A stretch of 64,000 nt of DNA from Lichenicoccus roseus (GCF_005844085.1 NZ_VCDI01000001.1:496001-560000); one strand, 5' to 3'. Positions 25,021-42,823 are shown, numbered from the stretch's first letter. Notes: generated by a model from the sequence alone, not told the origin. A program made the numbers and translations.

Positions 25021-26859
25021 TCAGGCGGCGTCGGAGAGGACGGCAGCGCAGTCTTCGAACGCGGCGCGCAGTCGCGCCTCGTCGAGATTCCGGCCGATGG
25101 CGATCACCCGGGCGGCCTCTGTCTCGGGAGCGGCGAACGCCATCATGCTGACCCGGCCACCCGCGATGTCGAAGCGCATCCAGCCGCCACCGGCGCGGGC
25201 CAGACCCTTGACCCGCTCGACCTCGCCGAACTGGCCGGCGGCGACGCGCACCAGCAGGTCGTGCAGGCGCTGCGGGTTGCAGGGCAGCGACAGCATGCCG
25301 CTCCAGGACTGGAACTCCATCACGTGCCCATGCGCGTGGGCATGGTGGTCGTGGTCGTGATCGTGATCGTGATCGTGGTGATCATGGCCGGCATGGTCGT
25401 GCCCATGTCCGTGATCATGATCGTGGTCATGCTCATGAACGTGATTCGCGTGCGGCTCCAGGACCGGGCCGGCGACAATGGCGTCGGTACCGGCGACCAG
25501 CCGTGGCAGCGGAGCGATCTCCTGCACCACGCCATAGCTCGCCGGCAGGATCCTTGCTTGCCGGTTCTGCATCCGCAGCGTGGTCTCGATCAGCGCCCGC
25601 TCGGCGTTCGAAGCGAGATCGATCTTGTTCAGGATCAGCTCGTCGGCAAGCTTCGCCTGTGCCTCGATATGAGCAGGCATGCGGCCGAAATCGCGCAGGA
25701 AGCTGCCGGCATCCAGCACCGTCATCACGTGCAGCCGGTGCACCAGCGCCTTGATGTCCGGCGCCGAGAGCACGGCGATCAGCGAGGCGAGATCGGCAAC
25801 GCCGGACGGCTCGATAAGCACGCGTTCCGGCGCATGATCGGCAATCACCGTGCGCAATTGCTTCGCGAGATCCTGCTTGAGCGAGCAGCAGATGCAGCCA
25901 TTCGGCAGTTCCACCACATCGGCGCCCTGGCCACTCAGCAGGCTGCCGTCGATACCGGCAGCGGCGAAATCATTCACCAGCACCACCGTGCGCGGGCCTC
26001 CGCCGCCAGCTTTCTGCTGGGCCATGCGCTCGCGCAGCACGGTGGTCTTGCCGGCGCCGAGGAAGCCCGCGACCACCTCGATCTCGACGGTGCTGACCGG
26101 CTTGCGCGATGTCAGACTCCAGCCCCATAGGGCCGCCGCCGGCAGCGGCAGCATAAGCAGCCAGTGCTCGAGGATGGCCAGGAACATCAGCGTCGAAAGG
26201 AAGCAGTAGCCTGCGGCGTCGAAGGCGGATGCGTGCGGCGCGAAAGCTGCCTGCACCAGCTTGACCTGGATCACCATCGAGACCGTGATCGAGATCGGAA
26301 ACAGCAGGTTCATCGATTTCTTGGTCAGGAAGCTGCGCAGGAACTGCAGGTGGTCCGGCAGGAACTCCTCGTTGAGGTTGCGCACGCCGAGAAACACGTT
26401 GAGCTTGGCGCTCTGGTGCATCCACCACAGCACCATGAAGGTCCACATGCCGATCTGGTTGGGCTGGTGCCAGGTCAGCGCCACCACGATGACGCCGGAT
26501 GCGATGATCGCGAGTTCATGCCACAGGCTGGTCTGGATCGCGTGGCCGAAATGCTTCCAGCCGCTGCAGCCTTCCGGACAGGGCGCCCGACGCGGCCCGG
26601 TGACGTAGCCCATGTAGAACGAGATCTCTTGCCAGCCCCAGGCCAGCAGCCCGCACGAGAAGGCGCAGTAGGCGGCCTTCAGCGTGGTGTCGTGCGCACT
26701 CGCCTGCAGGCCCCAGAAGGAGGCGAACAAGAGTATCGTCGCGCCGATCATGCTGTAGCGGAAGGTGCGCCGCGGCAGGCCGTCGAGATACATGATCGCC
26801 CCGGTGCTGAACCACCAGACGAACAGCGCGAACAAGGCCGGCAGGACGTAGAGATGCAT
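25021..26859 (-). CDS. puhE: PuhE (DUF3623) fused to a CobW/G3E-family GTPase
   Basis: One uninterrupted frame of 612 residues. Residues 1 to about 255 are PuhE, a multi-helix photosynthetic-complex assembly protein, with WFSTGAIMYLDGLPR at the start, GWQEISFYMGYVTGPRR, and WHQPNQIGMWTF followed by NVFLGVRNLNEEFLPDHL. Residues 258-612 are a COG0523 metallochaperone-type GTPase: P-loop GFLGAGKT (265-272), metal-binding GCICC (321-325), guanine-specifying NKID (411-414), a His/Asp-rich stretch (470-512) and the C-terminal CobW domain. PuhE normally stands alone. A GTG near residue 262 could allow separate translation of the GTPase. Neighbours are hemA and the di-iron enzyme acsF. A metal-delivery role is inference. 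Confidence 0.92.
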   Translation of the reverse strand: MHLYVLPALFALFVWWFSTGAIMYLDGLPRRTFRYSMIGATILLFASFWGLQASAHDTTLKAAYCAFSCGLLAWGWQEISFYMGYVTGPRRAPCPEGCSGWKHFGHAIQTSLWHELAIIASGVIVVALTWHQPNQIGMWTFMVLWWMHQSAKLNVFLGVRNLNEEFLPDHLQFLRSFLTKKSMNLLFPISITVSMVIQVKLVQAAFAPHASAFDAAGYCFLSTLMFLAILEHWLLMLPLPAAALWGWSLTSRKPVSTVEIEVVAGFLGAGKTTVLRERMAQQKAGGGGPRTVVLVNDFAAAGIDGSLLSGQGADVVELPNGCICCSLKQDLAKQLRTVIADHAPERVLIEPSGVADLASLIAVLSAPDIKALVHRLHVMTVLDAGSFLRDFGRMPAHIEAQAKLADELILNKIDLASNAERALIETTLRMQNRQARILPASYGVVQEIAPLPRLVAGTDAIVAGPVLEPHANHVHEHDHDHDHGHGHDHAGHDHHDHDHDHDHDHHAHAHGHVMEFQSWSGMLSLPCNPQRLHDLLVRVAAGQFGEVERVKGLARAGGGWMRFDIAGGRVSMMAFAAPETEAARVIAIGRNLDEARLRAAFEDCAAVLSDAA

Positions 26860-26869
26860 GGCGGGCTTC

Positions 26870-27982
26870 CTACCAGGTCGGCTGCAGGCGGACGGCGGCA
26901 GGCAGCGCATGGCGCCTGGCGGGCAGCACGTAGAGCCGGGCGAAATTCGCGGCAGCGGCGGCAGTCAGGCCGAGACGCTTGGCCTTGCCGACCACGCCAC
27001 CCTGTGCGCGGGCCTTGTCGATGCCTACTGACACGCGGCGCAGGCGCTCCAGGCCGGCCAGGAATTTCGGATTGTCGAGATCCAGCGTGACCGGGAACAC
27101 CTGCTGGCAGATCGCCTGGGTGATGCGGAATACCTGCATGTCGTATTCGGTCGGATCCAGCCCAAGAGCGGCGTGGAACACCGGGCGCGCATGGTCGCGC
27201 ACATACATCGTCGCGAACACGGCGAGCAGGAAGAAGCGGATCCACAGCAGGTTGCGGCCGCGCAGCAGCGCCGGGTCGGAGCGCATCAGCAACGCGAACG
27301 CCTCGCCATGCCGGAACTCGTCGCCGCACCATTTCTCGAACCAGGCGAAGATCGGGTGGATGCGCAGCTCCGGATGCCGCTCGAGCTGGCGGAAGATGCT
27401 GATATAGCGAGCGTAGCCGATCTTCTCGGAGAGGTAGGTCGCGTAGAAGACGAATTTCGGTTTGAAATAGGTGTATTTCTTCGCCTTGGCGAGGAAGCCG
27501 AGATCAACCCCTACGCTGAAATCCTGCAGCGTGTCGTTGATGAAGCCGGCATGACGGGCCTCGTCACGCGCCATGCAGCTGAACAGGGCGTGGATGTCCG
27601 GGTTGGTGATGCGCTTGCGGATCTCGGCATACAGCACGCATCCGGAAAATTCGGCGGTCACCGAGCTCACCAGGAAGTCCAGCAGCTCCCGCTTCAGCTC
27701 CGGAGGCATCTTGGAGAAATCGGCGTCCATGCGCTCGTCGCGTACGAAATGGCCGCGGTTGGGATCGGCCTTCATCTCGGCGATCAGCGCATCCCACTCG
27801 CCGCGCACCAGGCCGACATCGAGCTTGTCCATGTAGGCGAAGTCGGTGGTGTAGAAGCGCGGGCTGAGTACGGTGTCCTGCTGCGCCGACCGGGTTGCCT
27901 CGTTCGGCTGCGCCGGTCGCTTGGCCGCGCGCTTCGGCTCGACCAGGTCGCGAAGATCGCCGTCGAGTACGGAGGCGCTCAT
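26870..27982 (-). CDS. acsF: Mg-protoporphyrin IX monomethyl ester oxidative cyclase AcsF
   Basis: Oxygen-dependent di-iron enzyme forming ring E. The 370-residue product has the two carboxylate/His iron motifs DEARHAGF and [11 protein letters not shown] and the family segment [16 protein letters not shown]. Because bchE, the anaerobic cyclase, is absent from the window, bacteriochlorophyll synthesis here appears to need O2 unless bchE lies elsewhere. The ATG at 27982 overlaps the stop of the small upstream ORF by four bases. Confidence 0.96.
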   Translation of the reverse strand: MSASVLDGDLRDLVEPKRAAKRPAQPNEATRSAQQDTVLSPRFYTTDFAYMDKLDVGLVRGEWDALIAEMKADPNRGHFVRDERMDADFSKMPPELKRELLDFLVSSVTAEFSGCVLYAEIRKRITNPDIHALFSCMARDEARHAGFINDTLQDFSVGVDLGFLAKAKKYTYFKPKFVFYATYLSEKIGYARYISIFRQLERHPELRIHPIFAWFEKWCGDEFRHGEAFALLMRSDPALLRGRNLLWIRFFLLAVFATMYVRDHARPVFHAALGLDPTEYDMQVFRITQAICQQVFPVTLDLDNPKFLAGLERLRRVSVGIDKARAQGGVVGKAKRLGLTAAAAANFARLYVLPARRHALPAAVRLQPTW

Positions 27983-28284
27983 GGGATGTCCTTTGCCTCG
28001 AAGCCAACCTCGTAGAGGCTGGTGAGAAAGAAGATCGACACTGCCCGGGTCCAGGCCTGCGCGATCGGGCCGGCTCGCCGCACGGTGATCCGGCCCTCGC
28101 CGGTCATGTGGCCGCCCGGTGCGACCGGAGCCGGCGGATCCTGCAGCAGGACCACGTCGCCGGGATTGATCTCGACATCGACCGGGACGGCATAGGCGTG
28201 GAAGCTGTCGAAGCTGCGCTCGATATCGAGCTCGCACCTGGCTTCGACGCGGCGCGGCGCCAGCCAGCTTCCGAAGATGCTCAT
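27979..28284 (-). CDS. Small conserved-position protein between puhC and acsF
   Basis: A 101-residue ORF with four-base overlaps to puhC upstream and acsF downstream, so certainly part of the translated operon. No clear membrane helix; the C-terminus ([19 protein letters not shown]) is mildly hydrophobic. [19 protein letters not shown] segment suggests a small beta-rich fold. I know that a short ORF is often found here in purple-bacterial clusters, but no function I can name with confidence. A role in AcsF activity or assembly is speculation from position. Confidence 0.72.
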   Translation of the reverse strand: MSIFGSWLAPRRVEARCELDIERSFDSFHAYAVPVDVEINPGDVVLLQDPPAPVAPGGHMTGEGRITVRRAGPIAQAWTRAVSIFFLTSLYEVGFEAKDIP

Positions 28285-28736
28285 GATGCGGGCCTCTCCC
28301 CGAGATAGCCGGAGAATATCGCCTCGTTGCTGGTTCCGAAACTCTCGAGATCGAGATGCATCGGAGAAAGTGGATCGTTCAGCACCAGCCGCCCGTCATC
28401 GAGGCGCTGCAGCTGGTATGGTGTGTCGAGCGGCTGCCGGTAGCGCCGGCGCATCACCTCGAGGGCGTGGATCAGCGCGCGGCCGAAGCCTTCGTCGGTG
28501 GCGGGGATGACGATGATGGTCCGGCGGCTGCCAGCGTCTCGCACCTGGATGCTGCCGTTTGCCTGGTCGAGGAACTGCACGGTGCGCTGTCGCACGATGC
28601 TGGGCGGCGGCGTCGGCTTGACCGGCAGCAGGCCGACGATCCCGATCACCGAGATCAGGCCCAGCGCGATCAGCGGCGGGATCGGCACGCGCCTTGTCTG
28701 GCCTCGCCGGCCAGACGCTGACGATGCACCGCTCAT
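28281..28736 (-). CDS. puhC: Photosynthetic complex assembly protein PuhC
   Basis: A 151-residue protein with one N-terminal membrane helix (about residues 19-40, [20 protein letters not shown]) and a soluble periplasmic remainder containing [18 protein letters not shown] and [17 protein letters not shown], characteristic of PuhC. It is needed for normal RC-LH1 levels in Rhodobacter. ATGA overlaps with puhB upstream and the small ORF downstream. A longer frame to 29186 overlaps puhB and was rejected. Confidence 0.9.
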   Translation of the reverse strand: MSGASSASGRRGQTRRVPIPPLIALGLISVIGIVGLLPVKPTPPPSIVRQRTVQFLDQANGSIQVRDAGSRRTIIVIPATDEGFGRALIHALEVMRRRYRQPLDTPYQLQRLDDGRLVLNDPLSPMHLDLESFGTSNEAIFSGYLGERPAS

Positions 28737-29440
28737 GCCGCCACCTGGGTGCCGGAGAACGGACGCGACTGTATGGCGTCCTGCGATGCCGCGACCGGCT
28801 GCACCGCCTGGCTGGCGCTCGCCGCCAGCGCACCGGAGAGTAGCTGCGCCACCCGCCGCGCATCCGGAATGGCGCGCAGCATCGGCTGCACCCGGTTCAT
28901 CCGCCACGGCCGCACATGCGGCCAGAGCTGGGTGAAGCCGATGCGGGTCAGGCCCTCCAGCAGCACCGGGATGTCGCCGCTGCCGTCCGGATAAAGCCGC
29001 AGGTTGGCAGACTCGATCGCCTTGAACGGCAGGTTGATGCTCATCGAGAGCGCCACGCCCAGCTTGAGCACGATGCGCTTGTCGGTGACAGTGTAGACCG
29101 TCGTGCGGGCGACCAGATAGGCAAACAGCGCCTGCACGCCGATGACGATGGGCGCCAGCAGCGCCAGCGTGCCGAGCGAGAACCACATCACGTAGGTGCC
29201 GTGGCTAATCGCCTCGACCAGGCAGATCGCCATCAGCACGGCGAAATATCCGATCACCAGGCGTACGTGCAGCGCGCGGCGCAGCAGCACGCGCCAGTCC
29301 GGACTGCCCTGCCAGAGCAGAGTCTCGCCGGCCGGCAGCGGTCCGGGCAGACCGCCGACCTGGCGTGCGTCGCCGGCCTTGGCATATTTCCGGGAGCAGG
29401 TCGCAGGATCGTCGCGAACGACGCGGATGCGGGCGTTCAT
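28733..29440 (-). CDS. puhB: Photosynthetic complex assembly protein PuhB
   Basis: 235-residue membrane protein with PH-like domain. LPAGETLLWQGSPDW opens the conserved part, two or three hydrophobic helices follow (LVIGYFAVLMAICL, LGTLALLAPIVIGVQ), then YTVTDKRIVLKLGVALSMSINLPF, which is the PH-like signature. It is an assembly factor for the reaction centre in Rhodobacter. Its start overlaps puhA and its stop overlaps puhC, each by four bases. Confidence 0.92.
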   Translation of the reverse strand: MNARIRVVRDDPATCSRKYAKAGDARQVGGLPGPLPAGETLLWQGSPDWRVLLRRALHVRLVIGYFAVLMAICLVEAISHGTYVMWFSLGTLALLAPIVIGVQALFAYLVARTTVYTVTDKRIVLKLGVALSMSINLPFKAIESANLRLYPDGSGDIPVLLEGLTRIGFTQLWPHVRPWRMNRVQPMLRAIPDARRVAQLLSGALAASASQAVQPVAASQDAIQSRPFSGTQVAA

Positions 29441-30246
29441 AGCGGCGCTCCCGGAAGCGGGCCAAGTGCCGGCCCAGGCCGCCGCGGCATGCCGTAGAAC
29501 GCGCCGCCGCCGAAGTATCCAAGGATCTTGTCCTCCTCGAGGCGCGTCACCCGGCCCTCGATACGGGTGCCAGGGATCCCGGGGAACCGCTCGGCGGCCA
29601 GTGCGCGGACCGACGCGGTGTTTGTGCGCGGACGGTAGCGCACGAACGGCGCAGGCACGAGCACGCGACGAGACACCGGCTCAGGCAGCGCAACCTCGAG
29701 AAAGACCACCTCGTTCTCGATCACGTCGATCCATACATCGATGCAGGTACCGGCGCGGACGCCGTCCACGCCCACGACGTTCATGCCGATCGGATTCGGC
29801 AGCCTGGTGTCGACATGATATTCGGGCTTGCTGCGTAGCGGGATGTAGCGGAGTTCGCCCTCGGTATCGAGGTCGGGTTCGTCGGCGCGGAAAGCGTACG
29901 AAGCCGGGCCGAGGCCGTCGACCAGCGCATCGCCAAGCGGGTCGAGCGGCGCACCGGGGAACCAGGCGGCCGGAATGGCATTCTCCGGCTTGCGCGGCGG
30001 CGAGGTGTCCGGCGTGTAGGTGAACCCGCCGTGGAACAGCTTGAAGCGCTTCACCGGCGCCGAGGTGGGCACCAGGTCGTTGACCGATTCCTGATCGGTC
30101 TGACCGGGAATGTCCGTCAGTAGCGGGTAGCCTTCCCGGTGGCTCTCGCGCTGCAGGTAGAAAATCAGACCGGCGAAGAAGGCCCAGAACACGTACAGCG
30201 TGACCTGCGCGATATCGACATATCCGGTCAGCGAGCCTCTCAGCAT
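29437..30246 (-). CDS. puhA: Photosynthetic reaction centre H subunit
   Basis: Single-span cytoplasmic-cap subunit of the reaction centre, 269 residues. The N-terminal helix (about 12-30, ITLYVFWAFFAGLIFYLQ type) is followed by RESHREGYPL, the DIWVDxxE-like segment IDVWIDVIENEV and the PRC-barrel region ending DKILGYFGGG. It overlaps lhaA by seven bases and puhB by four. Together with PufL and PufM it completes the reaction-centre core encoded in the window. Confidence 0.95.
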   Translation of the reverse strand: MLRGSLTGYVDIAQVTLYVFWAFFAGLIFYLQRESHREGYPLLTDIPGQTDQESVNDLVPTSAPVKRFKLFHGGFTYTPDTSPPRKPENAIPAAWFPGAPLDPLGDALVDGLGPASYAFRADEPDLDTEGELRYIPLRSKPEYHVDTRLPNPIGMNVVGVDGVRAGTCIDVWIDVIENEVVFLEVALPEPVSRRVLVPAPFVRYRPRTNTASVRALAAERFPGIPGTRIEGRVTRLEEDKILGYFGGGAFYGMPRRPGPALGPLPGAPL

Positions 30247-31658
30247 CGGCTGATCTCCTGTTTCGAGGGATAGAGGGTCGCGGCCGCGGGCAGCCGGAAC
30301 CGGACCAGCGGCCCGAGTGCCGCCAGGGTGAGGAACAGCAGCGCGATCTCGAAGACATAGACCGCGTCATAGCCGGCAGTGTCCGGCGCAAGACCGCTGC
30401 CGAACATGCCGGTCCGGGCCAGCGACCCCACGAAGTCGCGCAGTCCGGCGCCAAGCGCGATCGCGGCGCCGGCGGCAAAGGATTGCACCGCACCCCAGGT
30501 GCCCAGCGCAAGGCCGTGGCTGCCGTCGCGCGCCGCATCCATCGCTCCGGACAGCGTGCCGGCCAGGAAGAGTGCGGCGCCGAGGCCAACCAGGGTGGTG
30601 CCGGCTGCGAACAAGGCGGCCGACTGCAGCGGTGCCGACAGGATGACCGCGGCGAAGGCGGGCAATCCGGCCAGCGCACCGAAGGCGGCGACCCGGTAGC
30701 GATCCATGCCGCGCAACAGCAGCCGAGCCGCCATCGCGAAGCCGCACAGGCCACCGACCGCGAGCAGCGCGGTCAGCGCGGTGGTGGCGCCGACACGCAG
30801 ATGCAGCACCTGGCCGCCATAGGGTTCGAGCAGCACGTCCTGCAGGCTGAAGGCCACGGTGCCGAGGCCCACCGCGACCAGGCGGCGGCGCAGATCCGGC
30901 TCGCGACGCATCGCCCGCCAGGCATCCCGCATCCTGGGGGCGACCTTGCCGGGGGTGATTTGCGACGTCGAGCGCGGCTCCTGCTTCCAGAGCGCAACGG
31001 CATTCAGCCCGACGGTGACCGTGGCGGCGCCCTGCACCACCTGGATCAGCCTCTCCTCGCTGAAATGCGCCAGCAGCGCGCCGAACACCAGTGCACTGAC
31101 CAGGACACCGACCAGCAGCATGACGCAGAGCAGCGCCACCACCAGCGGGCGCGATCGGGCAGGAACGATATCCGTTGCCAGTGCCAGTCCGACCGTCTGC
31201 GTGGTGTGCATTCCGGCGCCGACCAGCAGGAAGGCGAAGGCGGCGCCAATCTCGCCGACCAACGCAGTACTCGGCGTGCCTTGCGAGAGCAGCAGCAGCG
31301 CGAATGGCATGATCGCGAGGCCTCCGAATTGCAGCATGGTGCCGATCCACAGATACGGCACCCGGCGCCAGCCGAGCACCGAGACATGGTTGTCGGAGCG
31401 GAACCCGATGACGGCGCGGAACGGCGCCAGCAGCAGCGGCAACGCCACCATCAAGCCGACCAGCCGGGCCGGAACGCCGAGTTCCACGATCATCACCCGG
31501 TTCAGCGTGCCGATCACCAGGGCCAGCACCATGCCGACCGAAACCTGGAACATCGAGAGCCGCAGCAGGCGACGCAGCGTGATGCCGACATGCGCCTCCG
31601 CGATCGGCAGGTTGCGCAGCCCGACCCAGTTCCAGCTCCGGGCGACGCGGCTGTTCAT
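30240..31658 (-). CDS. lhaA: Light-harvesting complex assembly protein LhaA (BCD/PucC family)
   Basis: Twelve-helix member of the major facilitator superfamily dedicated to LH1 assembly, 472 residues. Typical blocks: LRRLLRLSMFQVSVGMVLALVIGTLNRVMIVE at the start, GFRSDNHVSVLGWRRVPYLWIGT, and SFSLQDVLLEPYGG-like AFSLQDVLLEPYG in the middle. It lies between bchM and puhA, the usual place. No second PucC-family gene (such as the bchG-bchP-linked one of Rhodobacter) is present in the window. Confidence 0.94.
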   Translation of the reverse strand: MNSRVARSWNWVGLRNLPIAEAHVGITLRRLLRLSMFQVSVGMVLALVIGTLNRVMIVELGVPARLVGLMVALPLLLAPFRAVIGFRSDNHVSVLGWRRVPYLWIGTMLQFGGLAIMPFALLLLSQGTPSTALVGEIGAAFAFLLVGAGMHTTQTVGLALATDIVPARSRPLVVALLCVMLLVGVLVSALVFGALLAHFSEERLIQVVQGAATVTVGLNAVALWKQEPRSTSQITPGKVAPRMRDAWRAMRREPDLRRRLVAVGLGTVAFSLQDVLLEPYGGQVLHLRVGATTALTALLAVGGLCGFAMAARLLLRGMDRYRVAAFGALAGLPAFAAVILSAPLQSAALFAAGTTLVGLGAALFLAGTLSGAMDAARDGSHGLALGTWGAVQSFAAGAAIALGAGLRDFVGSLARTGMFGSGLAPDTAGYDAVYVFEIALLFLTLAALGPLVRFRLPAAATLYPSKQEISRC

Positions 31659-32352
31659 CGCACGACGAGTTCCATCGCCTCGGAGATGTAGAAGCTGCTC
31701 TTGACGCGCAGGCTGCGTCCGATCCGCCAGCGCCCGGCCTCGGCAGTGTTGTGCAGCAGGTGGGTGATGCGGCGCGGCGAGACCGGCTCGATCGCAGGCG
31801 CCCGGTCGCTGCGCGGGAACAGCCGTCCGGCGGCATGCATCGCACTGAGCATCGGCGTCCGCGGCGCGAAGGTGAAGGCGAAGGAGCGGCCGGTACGGGC
31901 GACCAGCTCCGATACCGCGCGCGCCATGTCCTGCGCCGGATAATGGATCAGGCTGTCCATGGCGACCACGAAATCGAATTTGCCGAGGGAGGCATCGAGC
32001 ATGTCGCCCGGGCGGAAATCGATGCGCTGCTCAAGACCGGCCGGCAGGCGTGACCGGGCGAGTTCGAGCAGTTTCGGCGATAGGTCGACACCGATTACAT
32101 CGGCGCCGCGCCGGGCCGCCTCGACAGAGAGGCTGCCGGTACCGCACCCGGCATCAAGCAGGCGAGCCCCGGCGAGGTCGCGCGGCAGCCAGTCCAGCAG
32201 GGTCGCGCGCATGCGGTCGCGGCCCGCGCGAACCGTGGCGCGTATGCTGCCGACCGGTGCATCCGAAGTCAGCTTCGCCCAGGCCTCGAGCGCGGTGCGG
32301 TCGAAATAGGTCTCGAGCTCGCCACGTCGCTGCTGATAGGCGACTGCGGCCA

Positions 32353-32353
<1 letters not shown>
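31655..32353 (-). CDS. bchM: Mg-protoporphyrin IX methyltransferase BchM
   Basis: SAM-dependent methyltransferase making the monomethyl ester that AcsF uses; 232 residues. SAM-binding motif LLDAGCGTGSLS, acidic motif VIGVDLSPKLLELA, and the family-specific FAFTFAPRTPML and GRSLRVKSSFYIS near the C-terminus. The ATG overlaps the bchL stop by one base and its stop overlaps lhaA. Confidence 0.96.
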
Positions 32354-36924
<4,571 letters not shown>

Positions 36925-36953
<29 letters not shown>

Positions 36954-38472
36954 ACAGCGTCTCGACTGTGATCAGGGAAAGCCCGCGCTCACGGGCAAAC
37001 GATTCGGTGTTGCGGCGGGCCTTGCCGCGCACGAAGATCGGGATGCGGCGCAGCTCGCGCTCGGCCTCGATCGCCCAGCCGGTCTCGGCGGCCGCGACAG
37101 GCTCGGGCTCGGCGGCAGGAGCGGGCGCCAGGACAGGCGCCGCCGCCCCGAGATGTGACGGCTGCGCATCGGGATGGAATTCGAAATCCTCGCGGAACAT
37201 CGCCAGCAGATGCTCCTCGAGACCCATCATCAGCGGATGCACCCAGGTGTCGAACAGCACGTTCGCACCTTCGAAACCCATCTGCGGCGAATAGCGCGCC
37301 GGAAAGTCCTGCACGTGCACCGGCGCGGAGATCACCGCGCATCCGATACCCTGGCGTTTTGCGATATGCCGCTCCATCTGGGTGCCGAGCACCAGCTCCG
37401 GCTGCAGCGCCTCGATGGCAGACTCGACATCCAGGTGGTCGTCGGTGATCAGCGCGGTCAGGCCGTAGAGCGCCGCCGCCTCGCGCACGTCGCGGGCCTG
37501 CTCGCGGGAATAGGATCCAAGCCCGACTACGGTAAATCCGAACTCGCGGCTGGCAACCCGTGCGGCGGCGATGGCGTGCGTGGCGTCGCCGAACACGAAC
37601 ACGCGCTTGCCGGTCAGGTAGGTGCTGTCTACGGAACGCGAATACCAGGGCAGGCGCAAGCCGCAGGCACGGCCAAGCGACTCCGCGTCGATAGCGGGCA
37701 GCCCGGCTACCTGAAGCACCTCGTCGATAAAGGCGCGCGTGCCGGTCACGCCGATCGGGATGCTGCGAACCGTCTTCTGGCCGAACCGCTTCTCGAGATA
37801 GCGCACGGCAGGATCGGCGATCTCCGGATACAGGGAGATATTGAAATCCGCGTCGCCAAGGCGGGCGAGGTCGGCGGGAGAGGCGCCGAGGGGCGCGGTC
37901 ACATTGACGCGGACGCCGAGGCGCGCCAGCAGATCGGTGACTTCGCGCACGTCGTCGCGATGCCGGAAGCCGAGGCTGGCCGGGCCGAGCAGGTTGCAGC
38001 TCGGGCGTGCATCGGTCGCGGAGCGGTTCGACTGCACCGCGAAGGTGCGTACCAGCTGGTAGAAGGTCTCCGCCGCGCCCCAGTTCTCCTTGCGCTGGTA
38101 CGAGGGCAGCTCGAGTTCGATCACCGGCACGTCGAGGCCGAGCGCGCGGGCCAGGCCGCCGGGATCGTCCTGGATCAGCTCCGCGGTGCAGCTTGCACCG
38201 ACCAGCAGCGCCTGCGGGCGGAAGCGCTCGCAGGCCTCGCGCGCGGCGTCCTTGAACAGCGTTGCGGTATCGCCGCCGAGGTCGCGTGCCTGGAAGGTGG
38301 TGTAGGTGACCGGCGGCCGCGTGTTGCGGCGCTCGATCATGGTGAACAGCAGGTCGGCGTAGGTGTCGCCCTGCGGTGAATGCAGCACGTAATGCACGTC
38401 CCGCATCGCGGAGGCGATTCGCATCGCACCTACATGCGGCGGGCCTTCGTAGGTCCAGAGCGACAGCTCCAT
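36925..38472 (-). CDS. bchB: Dark protochlorophyllide reductase subunit BchB
   Basis: Beta subunit of the oxygen-sensitive protochlorophyllide reductase, reducing the C17=C18 bond; 515 residues. N-terminal [18 protein letters not shown], cluster/substrate region [31 protein letters not shown], and the C-terminal protochlorophyllide-reductase B domain ([18 protein letters not shown]). A proline/alanine-rich linker with repeated Ala-Pro-Glu joins the last two parts. Three bases separate it from bchN. Confidence 0.97.
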
Positions 38473-38475
38473 CGC

Positions 38476-41386
<2,911 letters not shown>

Positions 41387-41399
<13 letters not shown>

Positions 41400-42823
41400 A
41401 CTCGTTCTCCTACGGGGGAGCCCTGCTCGGCGACGGGTCCGAGGGCGGGGTTTCCGAGATCGGCCGCCTCGTCGGGGCGGCGGCGGATCTCGCCTTGCTG
41501 ATCGACGACCAGGGGCTGATCCGCGACATCTCGTTTCGCAGCGAACGGCTGCAGAAGGACCTGCGCGGCGCCTCGGACTGGCTCGGGCGCAGCTGGGCGG
41601 AGACCGTCACCAGCGAGAGCCGCGGCAAGGTCGCAGCCCTGTTGGAGGCCTCGCAGCGCGACGAGGAAGTGCGCCTTCGCCATATCAACCATCCAGCCAC
41701 CAGCGGCGCCGACGTCGCGGTGCAATATTCCACCATCCGGCTGCGCGACGGCAAGGTGACCGCCGCCTTCGGCCAGGATCTGCGCCTGTTCTCCGAACTG
41801 CAGCAGAAGCTGATCGACGCGCAGGAAGCGCTCGACCGCGACTATGCGGCGCTGCGGGAGGCCCAGGCGCGTTCGCGGCTGCTGTTCGACGGCACCGGCG
41901 AGGCGCTGGTCGCGGTCAACGTGGCGACGCTGAAGATCGTCGAATTCAATCCGGCGGCAAGCCGGCTGTTCCGCACCGAGATCCGCAAGGGCCGTGCATT
42001 TCTCGACCTGTTTCGCGAGAGCAGCCACACCAAGGTGCAGCGCTTCGTCACCACGCTGCAGAACAAGGGCGCCGCGGACATGGCCACCGTGGCGCTTGTC
42101 GAGACCGGCGCGCCGGTGGCGATGTCCGGCGGAATGCTGCAGAGCGGCGGCACCCTTCTGATGCTGGCCCGCATCACCGGACTGGCAGCGCGCGACGGCA
42201 CCTCGCTGGAGGCGCTCAACGGTCGTCTGCTGGACGCTCTCGAGCAGTCGCCCGACGCCTTCGTGTTCACCGACGGCGACGGCTTGATCCTGGCCGCGAA
42301 TGCCGCCTTCCTGGACATGGTCCAGCTCGGCAACATCGACCAGGTGCGCGGGCGCTCGCTCGGCGACTGGCTCGGCCAGTCGGCGGCCAGCGTCGAGATC
42401 GACGTGCTGCTCGCCAATCTCCGCCAGCGCGGCACCGTGCGACTGTTCAGCACGCGGCTGCGCGGCCAGCACGGCGCCGAGCGCCAGGTCGAGATCTCGG
42501 CGGTGATCGTCGATGGCGGCGAACACGCACGGCTGGGCTTCTCGATCCGCGACGTGGCGCGCCGGCTCACCCCGCCTGCACCGGAACCTGCCGCCGATGC
42601 ACCGGTCGGCAACGAGCATCTCGTGGACCTGATCGGGCGGGTGCCGTTGCGCGACCTGGTGCGCGATGCCACCGACGTAATCGAACGGCTCTGCATCGAG
42701 GCAGCGCTGAAGCTGACCGGCAACAACCGCGCCTCCGCCTCGGAGATGCTCGGGCTGAGCCGGCAGAGCCTCTATGTGAAGATGCGCCGCTTCGGCATTG
42801 GCAACCTGGACGACAGCGAATGA
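41387..42823 (+). CDS. ppsR: Photosystem gene repressor PpsR/CrtJ
   Basis: Aerobic repressor of bch, crt and puc-type genes, 478 residues. An N-terminal domain and two PAS domains (about 170-270 and 285-395) are joined by a coiled-coil helix (LFSELQQKLIDAQEALDRDYAALREAQ). The C-terminal Fis-type helix-turn-helix is at about 432-470 (RASASEMLGLSRQSLYVKMRR). It has a single cysteine, Cys436, in the DNA-binding domain; the second redox cysteine known from Rhodobacter is absent. The start ATG lies inside the aerR end; the stop overlaps bchG (ATGA). Confidence 0.95.

Noticed and set aside
25320-25450. CAT/GTG-rich repetitive DNA as a possible repeat array or CRISPR-like element
   Set aside because: It is simply the codons of the His/Asp tract within the CobW domain and has no spacer structure.
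23338-26130. 930-codon plus-strand frame opposite hemA, bchI and the puhE-cobW gene
   Set aside because: The same high-GC shadow effect; it spans several real genes and reads out Gly/Arg/His-rich sequence without motifs.
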